DNA from: an uncultured bacterium
GTDB taxonomy: Bacteria > Bacillota_I > Bacilli_A > RF39 > UBA660
NCBI GenBank assembly: GCA_949286645.1
Contig: CASEDN010000029.1
Location: 1 to 17,373 of the forward strand
Direction: 5' to 3'
Length of the DNA: 17,373 nt
Shown here: one piece after another, positions 6,939 through 13,868 of the stretch
Numbering within the stretch: the first letter of the stretch is position 1
How the letters are laid out: the number at the start of each line of letters is the position of its first letter
Notes under the pieces: model-generated
What the model saw: the letters and a program-made list of their open reading frames with translations, nothing else
The model's database searches: none
Told to the model about the DNA's origin: nothing
Position numbers and translations under genes: made by a program

Positions 6939-6941
6939 AAT

Positions 6942-7136
6942 CTATTCAAACACACTATTCATAAGTTCTTCTATAGTCTTTTTTCTCTCTTCAGTTTTAT
7001 CTTTATTAATTGTAATAGAAACAACATCACCCTCTTTAACATTAGGAACTAAATCAAGTGGTATATTACTCATATTGCCTTTCTCTATTTCCACAACAGC
7101 ATAATCTCCTTCAATTCTATCTACTATTACATCCAT
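6942..7136 (-). CDS. DUF3006 family small protein
   Basis: This 64-aa protein matches the DUF3006 family. It starts with the beta-rich VDRIEGDYAVVE, has the central LVPNVKEGDVVSI and ends in a helix with KKTIEELMNSVF. The function of the family is unknown, but such genes are often found beside ComEC-like metallo-beta-lactamase proteins, as here. Its ATG overlaps the stop codon of the upstream MBL gene by one base (TAATG), so translation is coupled. It is the last gene of the operon, and a strong terminator lies within about 30 bp. No signal sequence is present, so it is cytoplasmic while its neighbour is an exported lipoprotein. That makes direct contact between them unlikely without another factor. 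Confidence 0.88.
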   Translation of the reverse strand: MDVIVDRIEGDYAVVEIEKGNMSNIPLDLVPNVKEGDVVSITINKDKTEERKKTIEELMNSVFE

Positions 7137-8293
7137 TACTGCATCACCTCTAAATCATAACTAGCACTATTTTCTCCATCAGTAACTTTAACTTTATAAG
7201 TACCAGGTTTAACATTACTACTAACTTTAAAAGTCCAACTAACATTACCTTCACTATCACTAGTTTTATCTTCAAGTCCAGTTGCTTTACTCTCTCCACT
7301 AGAATAGATTACATCTATATCATAAGTAGTATTAGGATCTCCTTTTACACTAACAGTAACATCATTTCCACGACTAACTGGAGTTGTCATGTTAACAAGA
7401 TTTATATTACTAGTAGATATACTACTAGAATCTTTATCTCCACTACAAATAACTTCCTTACCATCACTATCACAAAGAATATTACCATCTAAATCAGTTC
7501 TAAGAACTTTAGCTCCAACATTTTCATATCTATCTATAATAGACTGATAAGGATGATTATAAGAGTTACCAACTCCAACCATAATAATAGCATACTCTGG
7601 ACTTACCTTCTTAACAAATTCTATTCCTGATGAAGAGTCACTTCCATGATGACCTACCTTAATAACATCAGCTTTGATTTTACTTGTTATCTCATCTTCA
7701 CTTAAAGTCTCTGCATCTCCCATAAATAAGAAAGTATTATCTAAATATGTTAATTTTAAAACAGCAGAATAATTATTTAACTCACTATAACTATCACTAT
7801 TAGGAGCGATAAATTCTAATTTTAAATTATTTTCATCAAGAACTACTACTCCACTCTTAGCAGTCTTAACCTTAAGACCTTTATTACTAATAGCAGTAAG
7901 TAAATCAAGATAAGTCTTGCTAGTAGAACTAGCTCTAGGCATATAAATAGAACCTATATCAAAAGTGTTAACAATATTCTCTAAACCACCAATATGATCA
8001 GTATGAGGATGAGTACCAACTACATAATCTATCTTTGTAATACCTAAATTATTAAGATAATTAATAACACTAGCGATCTTATAAGCTTCTCCTGCATCAA
8101 TTAACATAGTTTCATTATTAGGAAGTTGTATAAATATAGAATCTCCTTGTCCTACATCAATATAATTAACTCTTAAAGTATCACCACTAAAAGTAGAAAC
8201 ACTAGTCTCTTTATCATTTTCAACAAAAGGACTACTACATCCTACTACTAATAAACATAAAAGTATTAAAAATACAATTCTTATCTTCTTCAT
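7136..8293 (-). CDS. ComEC-like metallo-beta-lactamase-fold lipoprotein
   Basis: This 385-aa protein is a predicted cell-surface lipoprotein. A hydrophobic signal ends in the lipobox LVVGC with C19 as the lipidated residue. The MBL domain (about 40-275) resembles the C-terminal hydrolase domain of the DNA-uptake protein ComEC. It has VNYIDVGQGDSIFI, LIDAGE, the metal-binding THPHTDHIGG (H95, H97, D99, H100), FMGDAE and VGHHGSDSSSG. The C-terminal 95 residues look like an Ig-like or other beta-sandwich domain (TVSVKGDPNTTYDIDV to the end). ComEC's membrane channel is absent, so this is the free-standing form, probably a phosphodiesterase or nuclease acting outside the cell; the substrate is unknown. 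It lies 23 bp after the amidase gene, with AGAGG as RBS. Confidence 0.88.
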   Translation of the reverse strand: MKKIRIVFLILLCLLVVGCSSPFVENDKETSVSTFSGDTLRVNYIDVGQGDSIFIQLPNNETMLIDAGEAYKIASVINYLNNLGITKIDYVVGTHPHTDHIGGLENIVNTFDIGSIYMPRASSTSKTYLDLLTAISNKGLKVKTAKSGVVVLDENNLKLEFIAPNSDSYSELNNYSAVLKLTYLDNTFLFMGDAETLSEDEITSKIKADVIKVGHHGSDSSSGIEFVKKVSPEYAIIMVGVGNSYNHPYQSIIDRYENVGAKVLRTDLDGNILCDSDGKEVICSGDKDSSSISTSNINLVNMTTPVSRGNDVTVSVKGDPNTTYDIDVIYSSGESKATGLEDKTSDSEGNVSWTFKVSSNVKPGTYKVKVTDGENSASYDLEVMQ

Positions 8294-8310
8294 AACATAC
8301 CTCTATTAAA

Positions 8311-8319
8311 AGTATATCA
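8311..8319 (-). promoter_or_regulatory. possible internal extended -10 promoter before the MBL lipoprotein gene
   Basis: The minus strand reads TGATATACT, and its TGA is also the stop codon of the amidase gene. The predicted start near 8304 coincides with the Shine-Dalgarno AGAGG, giving an 11-nt leader. It could give the MBL and DUF3006 genes expression independent of the amidase. No -35 box was seen. Confidence 0.35.
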
Positions 8320-8991
8320 CAAATCAATCTCTTTAAAATAATTTTCTACCCCTTTAGTAATAGAATTAGCAAGTTTCTTTTGATAACTTTCTTTTTGTAA
8401 TAAGTACCTTTCATTAGAATTAGATATAAATCCACACTCTATTAAAACACCAGGTACTCTTGTATTAGAATAAAGATATAAATTGGTCTTAATAACTTCT
8501 CTATCAGTATTTAAATCATTTTTAAATTCATCCATAATAGATTCAGCAAGTACTAAATTATTAGGATTAATGGGATGATATAAAACTTCAGCACCACTAA
8601 CACTACTATGATAATGATAATTTATATGAATAGATAAATACAAATCACTCTTATTCTCTTGTATCTTTAATATTCTTCTATATAAATCACCTCGTTTCTT
8701 AGCACTATCCCAACAACTTGATAAATCACTATCATCATCCCTTATCATATAAACAGTTGCCCCTTTTTCTTTCAACACTTTCTTTAACACTTTAGATATT
8801 TCTAAATTAATATCTTTCTCATAAAGATTACCATAAGTAGTACCAGAGTCCCTACCTCCATGACCGGCATCAATTGTTATAACTTTACCAGTCAAAGTTT
8901 TCTTAGGTTTAACTCTAGCATCAACAAACTGTAATGACATAAGTAAAACTATAAACATAATTAAAAAAAGAACTTTATATTTTCTTACCAT
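8317..8991 (-). CDS. N-acetylmuramoyl-L-alanine amidase (Amidase_3, CwlD-like)
   Basis: This zinc hydrolase cleaves the amide bond between muramic acid and the stem peptide. The 224-aa protein has an N-terminal signal or anchor segment (about residues 7-25) and then one Amidase_3 domain. Zinc ligands are H44 in IDAGHGGRDSG, E58 in YEKDINLE and H122 in LSIHINYH; the catalytic Glu is E184 in GVLIECGFISN. Size and layout match CwlD, which makes muramic lactam in spore cortex, but vegetative amidases of the same size exist, so I give no symbol. I chose the ATG at 8991 over the in-frame GTG at 9000 because AGGTG, which contains that GTG, is the natural ribosome binding site. It is first in an operon with the MBL lipoprotein and DUF3006 genes. 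Confidence 0.9.
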   Translation of the reverse strand: MVRKYKVLFLIMFIVLLMSLQFVDARVKPKKTLTGKVITIDAGHGGRDSGTTYGNLYEKDINLEISKVLKKVLKEKGATVYMIRDDDSDLSSCWDSAKKRGDLYRRILKIQENKSDLYLSIHINYHYHSSVSGAEVLYHPINPNNLVLAESIMDEFKNDLNTDREVIKTNLYLYSNTRVPGVLIECGFISNSNERYLLQKESYQKKLANSITKGVENYFKEIDL

Positions 8992-9043
8992 TATAAACAC
9001 CTATTAAAGTATATGTTTTTAATAGTATAAAATATTATCTATA

Positions 9044-9901
9044 TCATTTTTCTTCCAATAACTCAAAATCCTTAATTGCTTTATTATTAACTAAAATGTT
9101 CATTTGTTTTCTAGCAATTTCATTTAGTTTTACAAGCCTTTCGCTTTGAGAAATATTACTAGCGATAAATTCTGCATTAATACTTTCTAAATTACTTAAA
9201 ATAACTAAATGCAACAAATCAGTATAATCTCTAATATTACCTTTACAAGAAAGTGAAGAATTATCATCTCTCCACTATTTAGTAGTCATTCCGAACAATG
9301 CTACATTTAAAACATCCGCTTCATTTGCATAAGCAAATCTTTTTTGCTTATCAGTTAAATTAGGTACAATATAGTTCTTAACAGCATTAGTATGAACTAA
9401 ATAATTAACTTTCGAAAGGATTCTATTAACTTGCCATTCTATCTTCTCTTTATATAGTTCATCCTTCTTAAGCCTTTCAAATTCTTTAATTAAATATAAT
9501 TTAAATTCTGGACTTAACCAACTTGCAAATTCAAATGCTATATCAGGATGAGCAAAGGTACCAATACTATATTTACCACCCTTAGAAATCATCCCAATAG
9601 CATTAGTCCTAGCTATCCACTTTCTAGGACTCAACGTAAAAGACGATTTTACAAGCTCATTAATTTTAATTTCACTGAATTCCGTGAAATAAAAATTATC
9701 ATTATTTAACTGTTCCCACAAACCAATATAATTAAAAGTATTTTTACTGCTCATCCAATGAATTATAACATTAGCAGGATTTTCCTCATTGGCATATCTA
9801 GAAAGATCTGTCAAAGAAATGTAATCAGTATCCCCCACACGCATAACCCTTATTTTATTCTCTTGAACAACTATTTCTGTTTCAATGATATCTTTTTTCA
9901 T
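9044..9901 (-). pseudogene. KilA-N domain protein interrupted by an in-frame amber codon
   Basis: KilA-N domains are DNA-binding modules of phage and mobile-element proteins. From ATG 9901 (AGGAGG 6 nt upstream) the reading frame runs 208 codons to a TAG at 9275-9277. The N-terminal part has the family features: ISLTDLSRYANEENPANVI, NTFNYIGLWEQLNN, the Thr/Arg-rich block ending IGMISKGGKYSIGTFAHPDIAFEFASWLSPEFKLYLIKEF, and the end LFGMTTK. The same frame continues after the TAG for 76 sense codons to a TGA. It still reads as the family's C-terminal part (WRDDNSSL, GNIRDYTDLLHLVILSNLES, ISQSERLVKLNEIARKQM). The stop is one base away from CAG or CAA (Gln). TAG is a normal stop elsewhere here, so this is probably recent nonsense inactivation, or a functional 208-aa short form. 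Two overlapping TATAAT sequences at 9933-9943 may be its -10. Confidence 0.8.
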
Positions 9902-10026
9902 AACAACCTCCTCGTATATTAAATTAGTGTTCATTATATTATATACAGTTAATAAAATTTTACTTTTATATTTTTAGCCCACTACTATTAACACACTTTG
10001 CATAACTTACAACTAGAGGTGTTATA

Positions 10027-10827
10027 ATGTTAGATTCATTTAATGATTTATCACCAGTTTTACAAGCATTTATTGCCTGTATTTTCACTTGGAGTATAAC
10101 AGCACTAGGTGCAAGTATTGTTTTCTTTTTTAAGAAAGTTAATAAGACTCTAATGGATGCTCTATTAGGTTTTTCAGCAGGTGTCATGATAGCAGCTAGT
10201 TTCTTTAGTTTAATCTCCCCTGCTCTTGAAATGGCTAAAGAATTAAAGATGACTAGTTGGTTAGTTATATCATTAGGTTTCTTATCAGGAGGAGTTTTAC
10301 TATTTATTGGTGATAAAGTCTATGATTATTTAGATAGAAAAAGAAAGGATGAAAATAGTTCTAAAGCTAAAAGATGCTTTATGTTAATATCATCAATTAC
10401 TCTACATAATATACCAGAAGGAATGGCAGTAGGAGTAGCCTTTGGTTCTCTTGCCTACTCTCTAACTGGTTCTACTCTTGCTAGTGCCTTAACTCTTGCT
10501 CTTGGTATAGGGCTACAAAACTTCCCAGAAGGTAGTGCTGTCTCTCTTCCTCTAAGACGTGAAGGTTACACAAGAGGCAAAGCCTTCTTTTATGGACAAC
10601 TATCAGGAATAGTAGAACCTATCGCAGCCGTAATAGGAGCCCTACTAGTCTTAAAAATACAACTAATACTACCATTTTTATTAGCTTTTGCAGCAGGAGC
10701 TATGATTTATGTTGTCGTAGAAGAACTAATACCAGAAAGTCAAACAAATAATAAAAAAGACCTAATGGCCTTATTTACAATTCTAGGGTTCATGGTTATG
10801 ATGATACTAGATGTTGCCCTAGGTTAA
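10027..10827 (+). CDS. ZIP-family metal (zinc) transporter
   Basis: This 266-aa integral membrane protein belongs to the ZIP family, which carries Zn2+ and related divalent cations into the cytoplasm. About eight hydrophobic segments are visible. The two metal-binding signatures are on the fourth and fifth helices: LHNIPEG (H127, N128, P130, E131) and LQNFPEG (Q164, N165, P167, E168). The second has Gln where some members have His, a common variant in GufA/ZupT-like bacterial proteins. A short charged cytoplasmic loop, DRKRKDENSSKAKR, separates helices 3 and 4, with no His-rich metal sensor. AGAGGTG lies 5 nt before the ATG. It stands alone, divergent from the KilA-N gene and closed by its own terminator. 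No Zur-type operator was recognised in the 125-bp spacer. Confidence 0.92.
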   Translation: MLDSFNDLSPVLQAFIACIFTWSITALGASIVFFFKKVNKTLMDALLGFSAGVMIAASFFSLISPALEMAKELKMTSWLVISLGFLSGGVLLFIGDKVYDYLDRKRKDENSSKAKRCFMLISSITLHNIPEGMAVGVAFGSLAYSLTGSTLASALTLALGIGLQNFPEGSAVSLPLRREGYTRGKAFFYGQLSGIVEPIAAVIGALLVLKIQLILPFLLAFAAGAMIYVVVEELIPESQTNNKKDLMALFTILGFMVMMILDVALG

Positions 10828-10848
10828 GAGTCTCTTGACTCTTTTTTA
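10826..10848 (+). terminator. intrinsic terminator of the ZIP transporter gene
   Basis: The perfect 7-bp stem AAGAGTC / GACTCTT around a TCTT loop begins at the stop codon and is followed by TTTTATT. On the minus strand the hairpin lacks a T-run, so it is directional. Confidence 0.85.
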
Positions 10849-10849
10849 T

Positions 10850-11557
10850 TTACTCTAAATATAGTTTTTGTCCAGCTTTTAACTCTATTGCATAAATATC
10901 ATCACTCTTACAAGTAAATATAAGTTTGGGTTTAACTACTTCTATATTAGTATTATTATCAATATTATCAGTATCTGAATCACTAATATCAGGTTCTTCA
11001 ACTACTGGATTATCTGTACTAGGAGTATCTGGAACACTAACTTCAGGCTCTATGCTCTTAAATATATAACCATTACTATTTAATACTGTAATACTATCAT
11101 CTATCCATAAGCACTCTGTAGGATTCTTTCCATTATTAATAGACCAGTATCCGGCACTGTTTTGATGCCATCCACTACCTGTAAACTTACCTCTGCCACA
11201 TTCCATGTGAACATGATTACCACTGACATTCCCTTTAGTTCCTTCTTCATAAAACCTTTCCCCTCTGTTTATTACTTTACCAACAAAAAGATTAGAAACA
11301 TCATTATCATGAGCGAACATCATCGTCATATAATCAACTGTTCCATCTGGATAAATTACCGGTTCACTACTCTCAAGCCACACTTCATTAGCATCTCCAG
11401 TATAAATTTTTCTAATAATACCCGTATAAGGAGCGACTATAAAATCAATACCTGTATCACTACCTGCATCATCAATCGCATAACTATCAGCATGAGTACC
11501 AGTCATATATCCTTGTGTTATTCTCATATAAGGACTAGGATAAAGAGGCTTTTCCAT
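10850..11557 (-). CDS. M23-type peptidoglycan endopeptidase, phage endolysin-like
   Basis: M23 (LytM/lysostaphin) peptidases cut peptide cross-bridges in peptidoglycan. In this 235-aa protein the zinc ligands fit H22 and D29 (THADSYAIDDAG) and H117 of the NHVHME motif, with H115 as the catalytic partner. A Gly-rich and Trp-containing segment follows. An acidic, Pro-rich linker (about 170-205, EVSVPDTPSTDNPVVEEPD) leads to a 30-residue beta-like tail, perhaps a remnant or minimal wall-binding unit. There is no signal peptide, as expected for an endolysin released by a holin. Its ATG overlaps the holin-like stop codon by one base (TAATG), so translation is coupled. With its upstream partner it resembles a phage lysis cassette without other phage structural genes. 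The protease call is firm; the phage origin is inferred. Confidence 0.8.
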   Translation of the reverse strand: MEKPLYPSPYMRITQGYMTGTHADSYAIDDAGSDTGIDFIVAPYTGIIRKIYTGDANEVWLESSEPVIYPDGTVDYMTMMFAHDNDVSNLFVGKVINRGERFYEEGTKGNVSGNHVHMECGRGKFTGSGWHQNSAGYWSINNGKNPTECLWIDDSITVLNSNGYIFKSIEPEVSVPDTPSTDNPVVEEPDISDSDTDNIDNNTNIEVVKPKLIFTCKSDDIYAIELKAGQKLYLE

Positions 11558-11907
11558 TACTCATCACTGCCTTTCTCATCAACATTTATAATATTACTCT
11601 TCTTTACTGTAATATAATCAGAACTAACTAAAGATGAATAATCTTTAAGTTTCCCTTCTAAAGACTTATAAATTGTATCAGCACCTATAAAACTAAAGAA
11701 AGATACCCATAGACTACTAGGAAAATCTACACTAGTAAAAGTAATACAAAAAAGTGTTCCTACTACAAAATTAATGACTAAATTATAAATAACTAAACAG
11801 CTAGAACATGGAAAATATTTCTTTGTTTTCTGAATAAAAGCACAGGTTATAACACTAAGAGCGATTGCAACAACTAACATCTGTTGTAATAGTGTTAAGT
11901 TTAACAT
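11557..11907 (-). CDS. holin-like small membrane protein
   Basis: This 116-aa membrane protein is predicted to form pores or to help export the downstream M23 enzyme. Three hydrophobic stretches are visible: LLQQMLVVAIALSVITCAF, the Cys-rich CLVIYNLVINFVVGTLFCIT, and SLWVSFFSFIGADTI. A charged cytoplasmic tail ends VDEKGSDE. Size, topology and placement directly before an endolysin-like gene with TAATG overlap fit a phage holin. The sequence itself was not matched to a named holin family. I chose the ATG at 11907 over the in-frame GTG at 11916 because AGAGGTG (containing that GTG) gives the better spacing. It starts 65 bp after the traX stop and may be read from the same promoter. An alternative is an unrelated small membrane protein. 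Confidence 0.65.
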   Translation of the reverse strand: MLNLTLLQQMLVVAIALSVITCAFIQKTKKYFPCSSCLVIYNLVINFVVGTLFCITFTSVDFPSSLWVSFFSFIGADTIYKSLEGKLKDYSSLVSSDYITVKKSNIINVDEKGSDE

Positions 11908-11972
11908 TTCCTTCACCTCTAAAATAGTCTATGAGAAATAAAAGGAAAAGAACCTTTGTTAGCCCAGCAATC

Positions 11973-12674
11973 CTACATTACTAAAAACATTTTAATAAGT
12001 CCTAAAACTAATATATGTAATGGATAATATAAATAGAAAAATAACTTAGATTTCTTACCAAGTTTCTTATTATAAAAATATATTAAAATTAAAGAGAATA
12101 ACGAAAAGTATTGCATAGTATCTCCAAGTATTAACGTTGATAACGTAACTGATATAACTGTTAAAAGAAAACTATCTTTAAACAAGTAGAAAAAACTAAT
12201 AACAAGAATACCTAACATCCCATAACTAAAATTTAAAAACTCAGCAACTAATCCCAAAATAACAATAATTAAAAGATATGTTATAGGTACAATAATAATT
12301 AAATCTATTCTTTCTTTAAAGTACTTCTTAACTAAACTTTTACTTTTATCTAATAAAAACAAAGTAAAAAGTCCTAAAGCAAGAGTAAAGAAAATATTAT
12401 TTGCCCCTAAATAAACAAAACTACCATAGAAAACATAATCATAAATAACCTCTGAGATAACAGCAAGAATTAAAAGTCTTAAAAAGTACTTACCAAAACT
12501 CTTAGTATGAACATATCCCTCTGTTAATAAAAAAGCAAAGATAGGAAAAGAAAGTCTCCCCACTGCTCTTAAAAAATTATAAAAAGGTGTACCAAAAACA
12601 ATGCCAATATGATCTATTGTCATTGTAATGATTGCAATAAGTTTTAAATCAAAATTACTCAAACACTTTTTCAT
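11973..12674 (-). CDS. TraX family membrane protein
   Basis: TraX proteins are acyltransferase-like multi-pass membrane proteins. The F-plasmid member N-acetylates pilin, but most chromosomal Bacillota members have no known substrate. The 233-aa protein shows the family start NFDLKLIAIITMTIDHIGIVF, then RAVGRLSFPIFAFLLTEGY with HTKS and the YFLRLLILAVISEVIYDYVF segment. Seven or eight transmembrane segments follow. No conjugation genes are nearby, so a pilin role is unlikely. No Shine-Dalgarno is visible before the ATG at 12674, and an extended -10 lies only 7 bp upstream, so the message may be leaderless. The stop is TAG. The holin-like and endolysin-like genes follow on the same strand. Confidence 0.85.
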   Translation of the reverse strand: MKKCLSNFDLKLIAIITMTIDHIGIVFGTPFYNFLRAVGRLSFPIFAFLLTEGYVHTKSFGKYFLRLLILAVISEVIYDYVFYGSFVYLGANNIFFTLALGLFTLFLLDKSKSLVKKYFKERIDLIIIVPITYLLIIVILGLVAEFLNFSYGMLGILVISFFYLFKDSFLLTVISVTLSTLILGDTMQYFSLFSLILIYFYNKKLGKKSKLFFYLYYPLHILVLGLIKMFLVM

Positions 12675-12680
12675 AAATAA

Positions 12681-12709
12681 AGTATAACAAAAAAATACCT
12701 GAGGGGCAA
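12681..12709 (-). promoter_or_regulatory. predicted promoter of traX-like gene (leaderless)
   Basis: The -35 is TTGCCC (12709-12704), the spacer is 17 bp, and the -10 is TATACT (12686-12681) extended by TG (TGTTATACT). Counting from the -10, the transcript would begin at or next to the A of the ATG at 12674. Confidence 0.5.
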
Positions 12710-12734
12710 CGCACTTAACTCTACCTACCTCAAG
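12691..12734 (-). terminator. possible second terminator hairpin downstream of rpsI
   Basis: On the minus strand CTTGAGG pairs with CCTCAGG (one G-T pair) across a 23-nt loop, followed by TATTTTTTT. It lies after the main rpsI terminator and overlaps the traX promoter. It may be a back-up terminator, but the long loop makes it uncertain. Confidence 0.3.
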
Positions 12735-12764
12735 TCTTGTATATAAGTTAATATCAAAATCTAC

Positions 12765-12794
12765 AAAAAAAGTATCGAACTTAATCGATACTTT
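12765..12794 (-). terminator. intrinsic terminator of the rplM-rpsI operon
   Basis: A perfect 10-bp stem AAAGTATCGA / TCGATACTTT with a 6-nt loop is followed on the minus strand by a run of seven T. It lies directly after the rpsI stop codon. Confidence 0.9.
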
Positions 12795-12806
12795 AGAAAC
12801 AATAGA

Positions 12807-13229
12807 TTAACGTTTACTAAATTGTGGAGCACGTCTAGCTTTCTTAAGACCTGGTTTCTTACGCTCTTTCTTACGTGCATCACGAGTAATAAATCCTTCA
12901 GCTTTTAATATCTTACGGAAACTATTTTCAGAATCTGCTGGAGTAGATGCATCATATTGTAATAATGCTCTAGTAATTCCTAATCTAACTGCACCAGTTT
13001 GACCAGAAAATCCACCACCATTTACATCTGCATCAACATCAAATATTTCACGAGTATTAGTAACATCAAGTGGTTGAGTTAAATCCATAACTAAAGTTGG
13101 ATATGGGAAATATTCATTAACATCACGACCATTGATAGTAATTTTACCAGTTCCTGCTGTAAGTCTTACTCTTGCAACACTAGTCTTTCTTCTACCAGTT
13201 CCAGTATATACTTTTTTCTTATCTGCCAT
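12807..13229 (-). CDS. rpsI: 30S ribosomal protein S9
   Basis: S9 is a small-subunit protein whose basic C-terminal tail reaches the P-site tRNA. The 140-aa sequence has the family hallmarks: N-terminal YTGTGRRKTSVARVRL, central GGGFSGQTGAVRLGITRALL and the tail KKARRAPQFSKR. The length is slightly above the usual 130 aa because of the short MADKKK leader. GGGAGG lies 7 nt before the ATG. It follows rplM after 12 bp in the standard L13-S9 operon, and a strong terminator ends the unit. Nothing unusual is seen. Confidence 0.98.
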   Translation of the reverse strand: MADKKKVYTGTGRRKTSVARVRLTAGTGKITINGRDVNEYFPYPTLVMDLTQPLDVTNTREIFDVDADVNGGGFSGQTGAVRLGITRALLQYDASTPADSENSFRKILKAEGFITRDARKKERKKPGLKKARRAPQFSKR

Positions 13230-13241
13230 AATTTAACCTCC

Positions 13242-13670
13242 CTATACATCCATCTCGCTAGGTTTTTGAGCCATATGTTTATGATCACTACCTGCATATA
13301 CAAATAGTTTCTTATACATTGCTCTACCTAAACGATTCTTTGGTAACATTCCTTTAACAGCTTTCTCAACCATTTCTTCAGGATACTTCTCGATCATTTC
13401 TTTTGCAGTTCTAGTTCTTAATCCACCTGGATACTGAGAATGACTATAATATTTCTTATCTTCTAACTTATTACCAGTAAGTAAAACTTTAGAAGCATTA
13501 ATAATAATTACATAGTCACCACAATCAATATGAGGTGTATAAGTAGCTTTATGCTTACCACGTAAGATATGAGCAGCCTTACTAGCCACACGACCTAAAG
13601 GTTTACCTTCAGCATCGATAACGTACCATTTTCTCTCTACTGTTTCTTTCTTTTGCATATAACTTTTCAT
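13242..13670 (-). CDS. rplM: 50S ribosomal protein L13
   Basis: L13 is an early-assembling large-subunit protein. The 142-aa sequence is full length, with the family motifs KWYVIDAEGKPLGRVAS, LRGKHKATYTPHIDCGDYVIIINA, QYPGGLRTRTAKEM, and the C-terminal GMLPKNRLGRAMYKKLFVYAGSDHKH. AAGGAG lies 6 nt before the ATG. The promoter and leader upstream are clear, and rpsI follows within 12 bp. In Bacillota this operon is often controlled through an L13-binding leader, and the leader here has matching pairing potential. Confidence 0.98.
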   Translation of the reverse strand: MKSYMQKKETVERKWYVIDAEGKPLGRVASKAAHILRGKHKATYTPHIDCGDYVIIINASKVLLTGNKLEDKKYYSHSQYPGGLRTRTAKEMIEKYPEEMVEKAVKGMLPKNRLGRAMYKKLFVYAGSDHKHMAQKPSEMDV

Positions 13671-13742
13671 AATATTCTCCTTCTACTAAATAACCTAAGC
13701 CTTCCCACAGCCTAAGTTTTAGTGGGGATATAAAATGTACCG
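13671..13742 (-). promoter_or_regulatory. rplM leader, candidate L13 autoregulatory RNA
   Basis: The predicted 72-nt leader contains CCCAC (near its 5' part), which can pair with GTGGG. The overlapping ACTAAA can instead pair with TTTAGT just before the Shine-Dalgarno. The two pairings compete for the same bases, a design expected for translational feedback, and L13 leader RNAs are known in Bacillota. A match to the Rfam L13 leader was not tested. Confidence 0.5.
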
Positions 13743-13748
13743 ATTAAA

Positions 13749-13777
13749 ATTATAGCAGTGTTTCCTAATAAAGTCAA
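13749..13777 (-). promoter_or_regulatory. rplM-rpsI promoter
   Basis: The -35 is TTGACT (13777-13772), the spacer is 17 bp, and the -10 is a perfect TATAAT (13754-13749). The predicted start is near 13742. It is a strong housekeeping sigma-A promoter, back to back with the rnjA promoter. Confidence 0.85.
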
Positions 13778-13791
13778 TGTTTTTTTGGTAA

Positions 13792-13820
13792 TAGACAAAA
13801 TAAAAAAAATAGTGTATAAT
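13792..13820 (+). promoter_or_regulatory. rnjA promoter
   Basis: TAGACA (13792-13797), a 17-bp spacer and TATAAT (13815-13820) match sigma-A consensus in 11 of 12 positions. The predicted start near 13827 gives a leader of about 42 nt with AAAGGAG before the ATG. Confidence 0.85.
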
Positions 13821-13868
13821 CTATATCGGTTAGTTCTTTCAGGTTTTAAATAAAAGAAAGGAGAAACA

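Larger units (their letters stand above)
6611..6941. other. 331-bp convergent intergenic region
   Basis: No convincing protein gene lies here. The left part (6611-6730) holds a possible structured RNA ending in a terminator-like hairpin for the rightward genes. The middle (6731-6900) is AT-rich; its only coding hint is a weak minus-strand hydrophobic frame without a normal start codon. The right end holds the terminator of the leftward DUF3006 operon. Confidence 0.7.

Noticed and set aside
9275..9277. Genome-wide recoding of TAG as glutamine
   Set aside because: rnjA, the htrA-like gene and the traX-like gene end sensibly in TAG, and read-through there would run into neighbouring elements.
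9966..10187. 73-codon minus-strand frame
   Set aside because: It is antisense to the start of the clear ZIP transporter gene and has no recognisable motif.
11162..11617. 151-codon plus-strand frame
   Set aside because: It is antisense to the M23 and holin-like genes, which have conserved motifs and coupled starts; its composition is a reverse-strand shadow.
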